Part shown: one piece after another, positions 41,979-50,954 of the stretch
How positions within the stretch are numbered: the first letter of the stretch is position 1
How the letters are laid out: each line of letters begins with the position of its first letter
Source of the DNA: Planktothrix agardhii NIES-204
GTDB taxonomy: Bacteria; Cyanobacteriota; Cyanobacteriia; Cyanobacteriales; Microcoleaceae
DNA length: 64,000 bases
Assembly: GCA_003609755.1 (NCBI GenBank)
Contig: AP017991.1
Span: forward strand, 3,831,001-3,895,000
Direction: 5' to 3'
Notes under the pieces: model-generated
The model's input: only the letters and a program-made list of their open reading frames with translations
The model's database searches: none
Told to the model about the DNA's origin: nothing
Translations under genes and position numbers: made by a program

Positions 41979-42034
41979 GAACAGCCCCCCAAACCCCCCG
42001 TGCACGGGGGGCTAGGGGTGGAGGGAACAGGGTA
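41979..42034 (+). repeat. GC-rich palindromic repeat, copy 2
   Basis: GGAACAGCCCCCCAAACCCC, then CCGTGCACGGGGGGCTAGGG and a GGGAACAG tail. Matches the repeat at 7392-7452 in inverted orientation. It folds around CCCCCCGTGCACGGGGGG. It lies in the gap upstream of the TonB-like gene. Confidence 0.75.
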
Positions 42035-42164
42035 GAGGATTTGTAATTAATTTTGTTTAGGTACTTAGTTCCAGGGGCGACACTACCCAGTCGATTCATA
42101 TATAATGAATGGGTTAGGATCGCCCCCATTTCCGCTTATCCTGTTAAAAACCAGATTTCTTATT

Positions 42165-43604
42165 ATGACGGCTTCGACAACATCCTTTACTGAATTTGTC
42201 CCCTCCACCTTTCGCCAGCCCGTTGTCCTGTGTGTGTTGGCATCTTTAGGGGTGCATGGGTTATTTGCGGCCAATATTCAATATATTAGTTTCTATTCCC
42301 AATCAATTAAACTCCCTCCCACAGTTCAAGTGGTGGAACTTTCCCCCGAACAAATTAGTGGTGTTTATCCAGCCGCCCCCTCTAAACTCTCCTTCACTCC
42401 CTTAAATTCTCTCTCTCCCTCTTTATCTATTCTTCCAGTCCCAACCATAGATAATATTATTCCTCCCCCCGCACCGTCAGACTTCATGCCGGGGGCATCC
42501 CTCCCCGTATGGCCCACTAATATTCCCCTACCGCCACCGAGTAATTCCACCGGTTTACCAACCTATCGTTTACCTACGGTTAGTTCCCAGGGGTCTAATT
42601 CCAATAACCTGAATTCCGGTTCTATTGGATTTTTGCCTAACTCTAGTCCGTCTTTATCCTTTATTCCTGGCCCACCTTTAGGCTTAGGTAATTCCAATGT
42701 TCCCCCGGCTGAAGTTCACGGACAAGCCAAACCACAGGGGAATTTGCCTCCTAGGGATGAATTAGCCTTGCGACAACAGTTAATCCGAGAATTGGGTCAG
42801 GACGTTAATTGTCCACCAATGTTTAATAATGGCAATTGCAGCCCTTCTTTAAATCCAAACAATAATCCGAATCCTCCGGCCAATACCAAACCTCCTGAAA
42901 ATAATCCCGATGTTCAATCAAAAGATCCTCAAGGTTCAATTTTGGCGGGACTTCAACAGGGTTTGCAAGAGGGAGGAGGGGCTAAAGCCCAACAACCAGC
43001 CCAACAACCAGCCCAACAACCAGAAACTCCTGAAGGTGTTGTCAGTGAGCAACAAACGGCGATGTTACAAGGAGGAGGGGCTTATTTAAACTGGGTGAAT
43101 AGTTTACTAACGGACTATCCCAATTTAGAAACTGCGTCTCCGATGGTCGCCAACCGTTTATATCCGGCGGCGGCTTGTGAACAACAGTTAACAGGGAAGG
43201 CTTTAATTGGGGTGGTTGCTGGGACAGGGGGAGAAATTTTACGAGGGCCAGAACCCTTATTAGCTACGGGTTATCCGGTTCTCGATAATGCTGCGATTGC
43301 CGCCGTTCGAGAAATGACCTTTGACCCGAGTAATTCACCCAAGGCCTATCAAATTCAATTTCAGTTTAACGCTCAGGAGAATTGCAGAACCGTTGATAAC
43401 CAGACTCCCAAATCTCCTAATCCTCCTAATCCTCCAGCAACCGCTTCTCCACCTCCAGCACAGTCCTCTCCTCCGAGTTCAGAAACCCAAAAACCACCAA
43501 CTAATCCCGTTGAACAAAAACCCCCGGAGTCTACCGAGTCAACTTCTCCACCTTCGGAAACCCCAGACCCTCAGCCCAAATCTAACTCAGAAAGTGGAAT
43601 TTAA
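42165..43604 (+). CDS. proline-rich energy-transducer (TonB)-like protein
   Basis: 479 residues from ATG 42165. An N-terminal membrane anchor (VVLCVLASLGVHGLFA) is followed by a long proline/asparagine/serine-rich stretch, a Gln-rich repeat (AQQPAQQPAQQP), a folded C-terminal domain (YPAAACEQQLTGKALIGVVA...GYPVLDNAAIAAVREMTF) like TonB C-terminal domains, and a second proline-rich tail after it. A tail after the TonB domain is uncommon. No ExbB/ExbD genes are near. Role inferred: transducing energy or spanning the envelope. Confidence 0.7.
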   Translation: MTASTTSFTEFVPSTFRQPVVLCVLASLGVHGLFAANIQYISFYSQSIKLPPTVQVVELSPEQISGVYPAAPSKLSFTPLNSLSPSLSILPVPTIDNIIPPPAPSDFMPGASLPVWPTNIPLPPPSNSTGLPTYRLPTVSSQGSNSNNLNSGSIGFLPNSSPSLSFIPGPPLGLGNSNVPPAEVHGQAKPQGNLPPRDELALRQQLIRELGQDVNCPPMFNNGNCSPSLNPNNNPNPPANTKPPENNPDVQSKDPQGSILAGLQQGLQEGGGAKAQQPAQQPAQQPETPEGVVSEQQTAMLQGGGAYLNWVNSLLTDYPNLETASPMVANRLYPAAACEQQLTGKALIGVVAGTGGEILRGPEPLLATGYPVLDNAAIAAVREMTFDPSNSPKAYQIQFQFNAQENCRTVDNQTPKSPNPPNPPATASPPPAQSSPPSSETQKPPTNPVEQKPPESTESTSPPSETPDPQPKSNSESGI

Positions 43605-43622
43605 GACAAATGGACAAAAAAA

Positions 43623-43650
43623 GAGAGGAATTTGCTTCCTCTCCTTTTCT
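43623..43650. terminator. bidirectional intrinsic terminator
   Basis: GAGAGGAA pairs with TTCCTCTC with an A-run before and CTTTTCT after. It lies between the convergent TonB-like and PEP-CTERM genes. Confidence 0.75.
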
Positions 43651-43681
43651 ACTTCTCCGATTAACTTACCGAAAACCGAAA

Positions 43682-44767
43682 TTAGGCTTTTTTGTTGGCG
43701 TTACGTTTGGCTGCACCGAACAAACCACCGACGGCCATCAGTCCTAAGATGGTAGAGGGTTCGGGAACTGCGGCGGTTGTACCTGCCTTGCTCCAAGAAT
43801 AGACTCCACTGTAGGATTTGCCAGCAACATCGTCAAGGGCGACAAAGCCGGAATTTTCTGCGTTGAAGTTATAGACGTACTCTGATACACCATTGAGTTC
43901 AACTTTAACGATTTCACTGATTTGTAAGTTCTGAATTCCGTTCAGAGCAGTAGTGAAGGAATCAACCTGTTGCTTGGCTGCGGTCAGTGTGGCAATTCCG
44001 GCGGTCAGTGTTGTTTTTTGAGTGTTTAATGTTGATAGTTGGGTATTGAAGTCATTGAGTGCGCCCTTTTGACTGGGACTCAGACTGTTATAGGGTACGC
44101 TTGTTAATGACTTGTATACATTGTTGTTTTGAATCGTGCTGATCCCCTGATTAACAGTAGCGAGGGCAGCATTGGCTTGAGAAAGGGGCGAATTAATTTG
44201 GGTGTTGCTATATGCACCAATTAGGGTATTAACTTTTGGCTTGAGGTCAAAGAAACCCAAGGTTTTCATCGACATCGCACCTGTGCTATCTAAGGAGAAC
44301 TCAGCAATATTGGGATCTCCAAAGCCGACTGAACTCTTAAATACACCTAATGCCACATCTTGAAACACTGCTGATGAAGCACTCCAAACATTTTTCAGAG
44401 GTTGATAGGCATTCAACAAGCCATTTAACCATTCCCCTTGGAAAGCGTTGAATTCGGTGCTGGTGACGCTGGATACTTTAGCGGTGTGTTTTCCGGCGGT
44501 CGCTGTAAAACCAACACTGGAACTATTGGTTTCATTGGTGTAGTTGAGTTCAACGTTTGTTTGGAGATTACCATCGGTCAGCGCACTGATGGCGGCAGCT
44601 TCATTTCCTTGAATCCAAAGGTTGTTGCTGTTGTGTGTGTAGGTGGCGTAATTGGTTTCGCTATTGTCAAAGTCAAAAGAGGCGGCTTTTGCCGGGAGAC
44701 TAGCCACTGCGCTCATTCCCACTGCGACGGAAGTGCCAATTAAGAGTTTTTTTAATGAAGTTGCCAT
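43682..44767 (-). CDS. PEP-CTERM sorting-domain exported protein
   Basis: 361 residues. Signal peptide (MATSLKKLLIGTSVAVGMSA ... AKAASF), a beta-rich N-terminal half, a coiled-coil stretch near residues 195-270 (ALATVNQGISTIQNN, LNTQKTTLTAGIATLTAAKQ), and a C-terminal VPEPSTILGLMAVGGLFGA followed by basic residues, which is the PEP-CTERM signal. Family knowledge: these proteins are processed by an exosortase and often accompany exopolysaccharide matrix. The exopolysaccharide locus downstream makes a matrix role plausible. Confidence 0.88.
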   Translation of the reverse strand: MATSLKKLLIGTSVAVGMSAVASLPAKAASFDFDNSETNYATYTHNSNNLWIQGNEAAAISALTDGNLQTNVELNYTNETNSSSVGFTATAGKHTAKVSSVTSTEFNAFQGEWLNGLLNAYQPLKNVWSASSAVFQDVALGVFKSSVGFGDPNIAEFSLDSTGAMSMKTLGFFDLKPKVNTLIGAYSNTQINSPLSQANAALATVNQGISTIQNNNVYKSLTSVPYNSLSPSQKGALNDFNTQLSTLNTQKTTLTAGIATLTAAKQQVDSFTTALNGIQNLQISEIVKVELNGVSEYVYNFNAENSGFVALDDVAGKSYSGVYSWSKAGTTAAVPEPSTILGLMAVGGLFGAAKRNANKKA

Positions 44768-45161
44768 AATCTTTTCTCCAGGAAGTAGAAGGTTTCTTTA
44801 GAATTTTTGTCTATCGGTGATGCTGAATCTGATTAAAACCGATTGGGATAGATAGGTTTGTGATTCATGTCACTTCAGACGGTGATTGTTGACTGTGTTT
44901 TTTTTAATATATTAAAGTCCCACTTTTAGGGAGGAACTTTAGCACCCTCGTTTAACAGTTAGTCTGGTGAACGCTTTGATCCAGTTGGCTTTGGGTGTTC
45001 TTGACTTTATCTATTGCTATTATAAACAATACCCGGGAAATGTCTATAAAACTTTGATGAATTTATCGTTTTTTTTGTAAAGTTAAGGTAAATCTTTAAT
45101 TCGGGCTTAAATGCTATTACTAAACATCAGTAAATTTACGGAGTTAGGATTTTAAATCGGT
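44768..45161. other. promoter region of the PEP-CTERM gene and left flank of the IS
   Basis: AT-rich, no gene seen. It ends in the left arm of a hairpin that the IS has split. Confidence 0.45.
45129..45142. repeat. left arm of a hairpin split by the IS
   Basis: AGTAAATTTACGGA is the exact reverse complement of TCCGTAAATTTACT at 46489-46502. Without the IS the two arms would be about 46 bases apart. Confidence 0.8.
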
Positions 45162-46467
45162 CAGGACTTACGCAGGCACACTATATATATTGTGCAGTAA
45201 GCCAGCGAACGCTGCCAATTGTTCAAGTATTTGCGCCAGCAATATAAAATTTAGACACAAAAATTATGCTGATTGACAGATATTTAACAGTCAATATTTA
45301 TGCTAAACTGATTAAGTTAATTTGGGGTGAAAAATATGTCGTTTAGCCAACTAGATTACTGCCAATATCTATTGAGCAGCCCAAACAATTATACCTTAAA
45401 TAACTTAGCCAAACACTTAGAAAATGTTAGCCATGATACCATAAATCGTTACTTAACCAAAGAAAATTTCACCTCGGAATCTTTGTGGCAAAATGTCAAA
45501 AAAGATATCCAAATCAGTGAAAATAGTGCGATCATTTTTGATGATACAGTATTGGATAAAAGGTTCGGGGAAAAAATTGAATTAGTCCGTCGTCAATATA
45601 GCGGAACAGAACATCGTGTACTGTCAGGTATTGGGCTGGTTAACTGTGTTTATGTTAATCCAGAACTGGGTTTATTTTGGGTAATTGATTATCGCATATA
45701 TGATCCAGAATATGATAATAAAACCAAACTAGATCATGTAGCTGATATGTTGAATAATCTGGTGACAGAAAAACAACTCCCCTTCGCAAAAGTCCTTATG
45801 GATAGCTGGTATGGGTCACAAAAACTAATGGCAATGATTGAAGAATTAGGAAAAATTTATTATTGCCCATTGAAAAAGAATCGTTTAGTAGATGACACAG
45901 GAGGAAAAGAAAAATACCAATCAATTGAAAAGTTAAACTGGTCTAATACTGAAGAAAAATCAGGGAAGTTAATCAAAATCAAAAATTTCCCTAAATCTCA
46001 TAAAGTCAAGCTATTTCGGGTTATTGTTTCTACCAACAGAACGGAATATGTAGCAACTAATGACTTAACTCAAGCATCCACATTGGATACGAAAAAAACC
46101 TGTGCTATTCGCTGGAAAATAGAGGAGTTTCACCGAGAAATTAAGCAGTTAACTGGGATTGAATCTTGCCAGTGTCGTCAAGCTAGTATTCAAAGAAATC
46201 ATATTGCTTGTGCCCTTTTAGTTTGGAATCAATTGAAAAGATTAGCTCATCTGACAAAGAAAACAGTCTATCAGTTAAAAGCTGAATCTTTGTCCAGTTA
46301 TTTAATCAAAGAACTGAATTGTCCTTCGATAAAAATGGAACTTGTTTGATTCTTTTGGGTTTATTTTTAAATAAATAATCAGGACTTTTTAGGGTGATTG
46401 CTATTATCATTGGTATGCGATCGCCTACTTTTAGTATGCTATATATAGCGTGCTTGCGTAAGTCCTG
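45162..46467 (+). mobile_element. complete insertion sequence, 1306 bp, DDE transposase
   Basis: Imperfect inverted ends of about 26 bases begin CAGGACTTACGCAGGCACAC on the left and, read inward from the right, CAGGACTTACGCAAGCACGC. A 5-base direct repeat TCGGT flanks it (45157-45161 and 46468-46472). One intact transposase gene lies inside. The lack of mutations suggests recent arrival. Confidence 0.88.
45336..46349 (+). CDS. IS4-superfamily (IS701-like) transposase
   Basis: 337 residues from ATG 45336 (a GTG at 45327 is also possible; GGGG lies upstream). The DDE triad is placed at Asp in IIFDDTVLDK near residue 70, Asp in VLMDSWYGSQ near residue 150 and Glu in RWKIEEFHREIKQLTG near residue 265. 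The YREK-type signature E-F-H-R-E-I-K-Q is clear. No stop or frameshift. Subfamily naming as IS701 is from memory of cyanobacterial members. Confidence 0.85.
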   Translation: MSFSQLDYCQYLLSSPNNYTLNNLAKHLENVSHDTINRYLTKENFTSESLWQNVKKDIQISENSAIIFDDTVLDKRFGEKIELVRRQYSGTEHRVLSGIGLVNCVYVNPELGLFWVIDYRIYDPEYDNKTKLDHVADMLNNLVTEKQLPFAKVLMDSWYGSQKLMAMIEELGKIYYCPLKKNRLVDDTGGKEKYQSIEKLNWSNTEEKSGKLIKIKNFPKSHKVKLFRVIVSTNRTEYVATNDLTQASTLDTKKTCAIRWKIEEFHREIKQLTGIESCQCRQASIQRNHIACALLVWNQLKRLAHLTKKTVYQLKAESLSSYLIKELNCPSIKMELV

Positions 46468-46488
46468 TCGGTTTAAGGCTCCTGAATA

Positions 46489-46502
46489 TCCGTAAATTTA
46501 CT
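46489..46502. repeat. right arm of the hairpin split by the IS
   Basis: TCCGTAAATTTACT, complement of the arm at 45129-45142. Confidence 0.8.
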
Positions 46503-46575
46503 GAAAAAAACCCTGGTTCTAGGTCATATTGCCAGAGCTAGGGATGGGAAGAAAAGAGGTAGAAACTCAAACCTA

Positions 46576-47784
46576 TCAAGGGTTAAGGTCGGGTCGAGAG
46601 GTTTGCAGAAACTCCGCAATCCGGTCTACTGCTGTTGCTAAGACGTCTGGGGGATGAACTAAGGCGAATCGGACATATCCTTCACCGGATTGGCCAAATC
46701 CTACCCCCGGAGAGGCCGCGACTCCAGTTTTTTCCACCAGTTGTTGACAGAAACCCATAGAATCCTCTGACCAGGGCTCAGGGAGTTTTGCCCAAATATA
46801 GAGGGTCGCTTCGGGTTTTGGGATATTCCAGCCAATAGTCTGCATTCGGTCAATAAAGGTATCCCGCCGCCCTGCGAAAACCGCCATATTCCGGGCAATA
46901 TGATCCTGTGGCCCGGTTAAAGCTGCGATCGCTCCATTCAAAATTCCTTGATATTGGTTAAAATCAACCACTGCTTTAATCCGGCGCAAAGCCAAAATTA
47001 ATTCTGCATTGCCAATCGCAAACCCCACCCGAAAGCCCCCCATATTATAGGACTTAGAAAAAGTAAAGAACTCAATGGAAACGGTTTTATTGGGATCGGC
47101 TTGTAAAATAGATGGGGCTAATTCGGCAATGGTTTGTTCTCCCTGGGGAAAGACAAAATCCATATAGGGGAAATCGTGAACTAACACTAAATCATGGTTT
47201 TGGCAAAATGTAACAGCCTTCTGGAAAAAGGATAAAGGAGCCGTGGCGGAGGTGGGATTATGGGGATAACTCAAGACCATCATCCGAGATTGTTTTAATA
47301 CGGTTTCGGGAATATCCTCAAACAGAGGTAAAAAGTCATTTTCCGTGACTAAGGGCATCGGATACATTTGACCTCCGGCTAAATAGACCCCGCCCAGATG
47401 GGAGGGATAACCCGGATCTTGGAGTAGGGCAAAATCACCTGGATTGAGAATGGCCAGGGGAAGATGGGCCGTTCCTTCCTGGGAACCAATTAATTGTAAA
47501 ACCTCGGTTTCGGGATCAAGGGTAATACCATAACGATTGCTATACCACTGGGCTACGGTTTCTCGAAACTCCTGAGTATTGCGAAATAATAGATAACCAT
47601 GGGTACTTGGATCGGATAAAGATTCTTGGATCGGTTGAATAATATGATCAGAAACTGGTAAATCTGAAGAACCCAGGGATAAATCAATTAAGTCTTGTCC
47701 TGCCAATATTGCTTTGGATTTGGCTCGATCCATATCAGCAAAAACATTAGAGCGTAGTAGGTCTAAACGATTAGCAAATTTCAT
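46576..47784 (-). CDS. PLP aminotransferase, LL-diaminopimelate aminotransferase-like
   Basis: About 402 residues from ATG 47784. Class I/II aminotransferase fold: LSLGSSDLP, GSQEGTAHLPLA, LSYPHNPTSA, FSKSYNMGGFRVGFAIGN with the PLP Lys, and VRFALVHPPD with the substrate-binding Arg. It resembles DapL-type or related enzymes with broad substrates; the exact substrate is not read from sequence. It is last on the strand after pelG, 60 bases away, but its link with that pathway is uncertain. Confidence 0.85.
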   Translation of the reverse strand: MKFANRLDLLRSNVFADMDRAKSKAILAGQDLIDLSLGSSDLPVSDHIIQPIQESLSDPSTHGYLLFRNTQEFRETVAQWYSNRYGITLDPETEVLQLIGSQEGTAHLPLAILNPGDFALLQDPGYPSHLGGVYLAGGQMYPMPLVTENDFLPLFEDIPETVLKQSRMMVLSYPHNPTSATAPLSFFQKAVTFCQNHDLVLVHDFPYMDFVFPQGEQTIAELAPSILQADPNKTVSIEFFTFSKSYNMGGFRVGFAIGNAELILALRRIKAVVDFNQYQGILNGAIAALTGPQDHIARNMAVFAGRRDTFIDRMQTIGWNIPKPEATLYIWAKLPEPWSEDSMGFCQQLVEKTGVAASPGVGFGQSGEGYVRFALVHPPDVLATAVDRIAEFLQTSRPDLNP

Positions 47785-47844
47785 AATCAATTACAAAAAA
47801 AGGGGGGTTAAAGTTCCTAAGTTCTACCTAGGATTATTATAGAC

Positions 47845-49386
47845 TTAATAGCCACCTAAATAATAAGCATAATCAGGTTTTTTAAGAGCTTTAAAAACTT
47901 TTTTTCCCGATAAAATCATAAATACAAATCCACCTGCTATTAAACCAAAAACAGTAAAAAAGACGGAAATTGTATGGGCTAAAGTGTAACCGACTACAAT
48001 ATTCACAAGCAAAGCAATAATTAATGTTCTAAAAATAGCAAAACCTTGATTTAAACTAAATAAAATTAATCCATTAAATAAACCCAGAACAAAGAAAAAA
48101 TAGCCTAAACAGCCCCATAGTGCTTGCATTATTTCTGGTTGTGTCCAATTGTCGGGTCTAAGAATACCCACAGTCAGAAAAACCGATAGCCCAAAAAATA
48201 TTATTGCCATGATAATTGCTAACCAATAAAGGAAAAATAACCTAGAGGAAAATTTAGCTAAATTATGAACGGTTAAAATTTTAGATTTACTATACCAATA
48301 ACTAATAAATATATATCCCAAATACTGCACTAATGGCACTAATATTAAGAAATTTAGCAAGGCTAAATCCATGCCTTTTTGATATTTCATATCTATAGCA
48401 AACAGTAACCCAGAAGCAGGATTAATGGTTAAACCCGCCACAATACGGTCAGCAAAAATAAAACTAAAATAGGCTAATCCATAGCCAAAATAAGGGGACA
48501 TTAAATATACTACCGCACTGAGGCGAGGTAATTGAACGGGAGAACCAGTATCCGTATCTTTGTGTTTAATAAACCAAAATAAAACCAATCCAATAACCAC
48601 TAATAAGCCGACAAACATTGCCCATATTTGTGCGATTAATGTGCCTAAACCCAACTGTAATCTTAAAAATAGAAACAATACACTTAACCCAATTAAAACT
48701 AATGGCCCGCTCCATCGGGATAGAATGGAAAGAACGGCTAAAAACATCCATAAAATGCTGAGTAACAGGTAGTAAAATACAGCAATGATGATATAATTAT
48801 CGGCAAATAAGCTTCGATAAAATCCAAACCATAGGCCGAAGAATCCCAGAAAAATAGTTGTAATAATTCCCAAGGATAATAGGGAAGTAGAAACTCGTTG
48901 GGCTTGATGAATTTCACCTAATGTCATATAGAATAGACCTCGGCGACTAATCATTTGCACGAATCCACCTGCTGTGGTCAGACTAGCCATGGTTACTATT
49001 GTAAAAAGTGAAGCTAATTCCGGTGATATTACCTGCTTTTTTTCTCCAATACCGAGATATTCCATTGCTAACATCATAATCAACGGCAGGGCATAAACAA
49101 AACTTTGAGAAAATTCATTAATAAAAGTTAGAATTTGATATGATATTGTTTTCCAAATATCATCTTTTTTTGTTGGTTTTGGAGAAACGGGTGCATTGTT
49201 CAAATATTCATAAACATACTGACCCAAATCCCTAGCATTATCAAAACCAAATTCTGCTCTGATAATTCTATCTGTATAACCAAGGGATTCAATAATAGCA
49301 GTGGCTTGCCAATAGTTAGCTAAATGAGGACTAATTTCTTGGACAGCATTAATTAATTCTTGTAGCTTTTCATCGGGATTAATCAT
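47845..49386 (-). CDS. pelG: PelG-like polysaccharide exporter
   Basis: 513 residues, about 12 membrane segments. The MATE/Wzx-like fold and segments such as SRRGLFYMTLGE, PYFGYGLAYFSFIFADRIVA, and the tail YAYYLGGY fit PelG, the inner-membrane partner of PelF that moves Pel polysaccharide out of the cytoplasm. An N-terminal soluble domain of about 100 residues (TDRIIRAEFGFDNARDLG) also fits PelG. It lies 4 bases behind pelF, so the two are coexpressed. Confidence 0.8.
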   Translation of the reverse strand: MINPDEKLQELINAVQEISPHLANYWQATAIIESLGYTDRIIRAEFGFDNARDLGQYVYEYLNNAPVSPKPTKKDDIWKTISYQILTFINEFSQSFVYALPLIMMLAMEYLGIGEKKQVISPELASLFTIVTMASLTTAGGFVQMISRRGLFYMTLGEIHQAQRVSTSLLSLGIITTIFLGFFGLWFGFYRSLFADNYIIIAVFYYLLLSILWMFLAVLSILSRWSGPLVLIGLSVLFLFLRLQLGLGTLIAQIWAMFVGLLVVIGLVLFWFIKHKDTDTGSPVQLPRLSAVVYLMSPYFGYGLAYFSFIFADRIVAGLTINPASGLLFAIDMKYQKGMDLALLNFLILVPLVQYLGYIFISYWYSKSKILTVHNLAKFSSRLFFLYWLAIIMAIIFFGLSVFLTVGILRPDNWTQPEIMQALWGCLGYFFFVLGLFNGLILFSLNQGFAIFRTLIIALLVNIVVGYTLAHTISVFFTVFGLIAGGFVFMILSGKKVFKALKKPDYAYYLGGY

Positions 49387-49390
49387 AATT

Positions 49391-50917
49391 TTAATGTTTC
49401 AAAACTTCCACTTCCTGTAGCTGGTTTTCTAAATCGGAAACAGGTTGATTTATGAGTCGATAATAACTCTCTAAATGTAAATCTAAAAACCGCCTTTGAG
49501 TAAATAAATCCAAGGCGCGATCGCAAGCTCGTTGACCAAATTGGCGACGTTCAGTTTCCGGTAATTCTAATAACTTGAGAATGGCAGCGGCTAACTCTGG
49601 GGGGCGACCAGCTTTGACCATTAACCCGGTATCTCCCAGGGCTTCACTGACTCCCCCGACGTCAGTAGAAACAATCGTAGCACCAGACAACATTGCCTCA
49701 ATCACAGCATAGGGAAACCCTTCCGAAATACTAGACATGGCTACCACATCAGCTTCACTATAAGCACGCCAAGGTTCACTGGTAAAACCCGCAAAGTTGA
49801 TATTTTTTTCAATCCCATATTTTTCTACCCGTCTTAAACATTCAGCATAATATCCCTCATCGGATGCTTTGCCATAAAAACGAAATTCCACATTGGGAAT
49901 TTTATCCCGCACAATTGCAGCAGCTTCAATTAAATCTAACTGACCTTTTAAGGGAAAAATTAAACCCATATTCATCACCTGGGGGCGTTCTTTTTGCACT
50001 GGAGGTGTAGGATGAAATTGTTCCGGGTCTGCACCATTGTAGATAACTTTTATGTTTTCAGGAGGTACTCCCCACCATTTTTCCCAACGAGCATTATATT
50101 CACAAACTGGTGAAACTTGATCGGCAAAATGATAGTTAAGTCTGACCACAGCTTCCACAACTTTATAGAGAAATCGGCGCACAAACACCGAAGGAATACT
50201 ACGGTTAAGATTAAGATATTGTTCACGAATATTAATCCCATGTTCAGTTAATAGATAGGGAGTTCCCCGTTCCAATTTGGCAATCACGCAGGGTAAACCA
50301 CAAAATGCCGCGGCTGAGGAATGGGTGATATCTGTGTGGGGAACCGGAATATTAATTGCCAGGAAAAAACGATAAAGTAAACGGATTGCTTCAGCTAATT
50401 CATTAATAGTTGGTTCAACTCGCTCCGATTCAATTTGCCAGTTACTACAGGCTAACTGTTGATAAACTGACCAGACTGAGGCGGACATCATGGTTATATG
50501 GTAGTCATAATGTAGAAAGTATTTATGAATATCTAACAGTAGTTCGCCCAATTGATTGATGTCTAAATCTTCAAAAAGAATAGCTTGTATAAATTTCTCA
50601 AACCTGGGTAAAAATTGAGTGGCGATGACTTTTGGGGTCGTCTGAAATTTACTTCTAATTGCATTAGAAAATGGCGAATGCCAAGAATATTCAACCGGGT
50701 CATCTATTCCCCATAGAGGCAATTTTACAACTTGTTTAACATTGGCTGATAAGTTATATCGTAGGGGGAGGTAAGGGTTGGCAACAATGGCAAACAGTTT
50801 AAAATCAATTTCTGGGAGTTCTTGGGTTAAGACATGACACCAGGTACTCACCCCGCCTTTGTGGAAGGGATAAGTACCTTCAGTGGTCAAGAGTACAGAA
50901 GGGCGGTTTCGGCTCAT
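49391..50917 (-). CDS. pelF: PelF-like GT4 glycosyltransferase
   Basis: 508 residues. PelF features: N-terminal LLTTEGTYPFHKGGVSTWCH, central VSPVCEYNARWEKWWG, then GT4 donor-site motifs NGADPEQF, and EGFPYAVIEAMLSGATIVST with the Glu of the E-x7-E pattern. In Pseudomonas PelF is the cytosolic synthase that polymerises UDP-activated N-acetylated hexosamines together with PelG. Neighbours GalE and GlmM would supply those sugars. ATG 50917. Confidence 0.85.
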   Translation of the reverse strand: MSRNRPSVLLTTEGTYPFHKGGVSTWCHVLTQELPEIDFKLFAIVANPYLPLRYNLSANVKQVVKLPLWGIDDPVEYSWHSPFSNAIRSKFQTTPKVIATQFLPRFEKFIQAILFEDLDINQLGELLLDIHKYFLHYDYHITMMSASVWSVYQQLACSNWQIESERVEPTINELAEAIRLLYRFFLAINIPVPHTDITHSSAAAFCGLPCVIAKLERGTPYLLTEHGINIREQYLNLNRSIPSVFVRRFLYKVVEAVVRLNYHFADQVSPVCEYNARWEKWWGVPPENIKVIYNGADPEQFHPTPPVQKERPQVMNMGLIFPLKGQLDLIEAAAIVRDKIPNVEFRFYGKASDEGYYAECLRRVEKYGIEKNINFAGFTSEPWRAYSEADVVAMSSISEGFPYAVIEAMLSGATIVSTDVGGVSEALGDTGLMVKAGRPPELAAAILKLLELPETERRQFGQRACDRALDLFTQRRFLDLHLESYYRLINQPVSDLENQLQEVEVLKH

Positions 50918-50954
50918 TGAGGGGATGAATTTTTTACGGCATAGTCATTATAAT

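Noticed and set aside
47800-47844. Another TnpB left-end remnant (AAGTTCTACCTAGGATTATT)
   Set aside because: It resembles the AAGTTCTACTTAGGCTTTT of the element ends, but only about 20 bases match and no tnpB codons follow.
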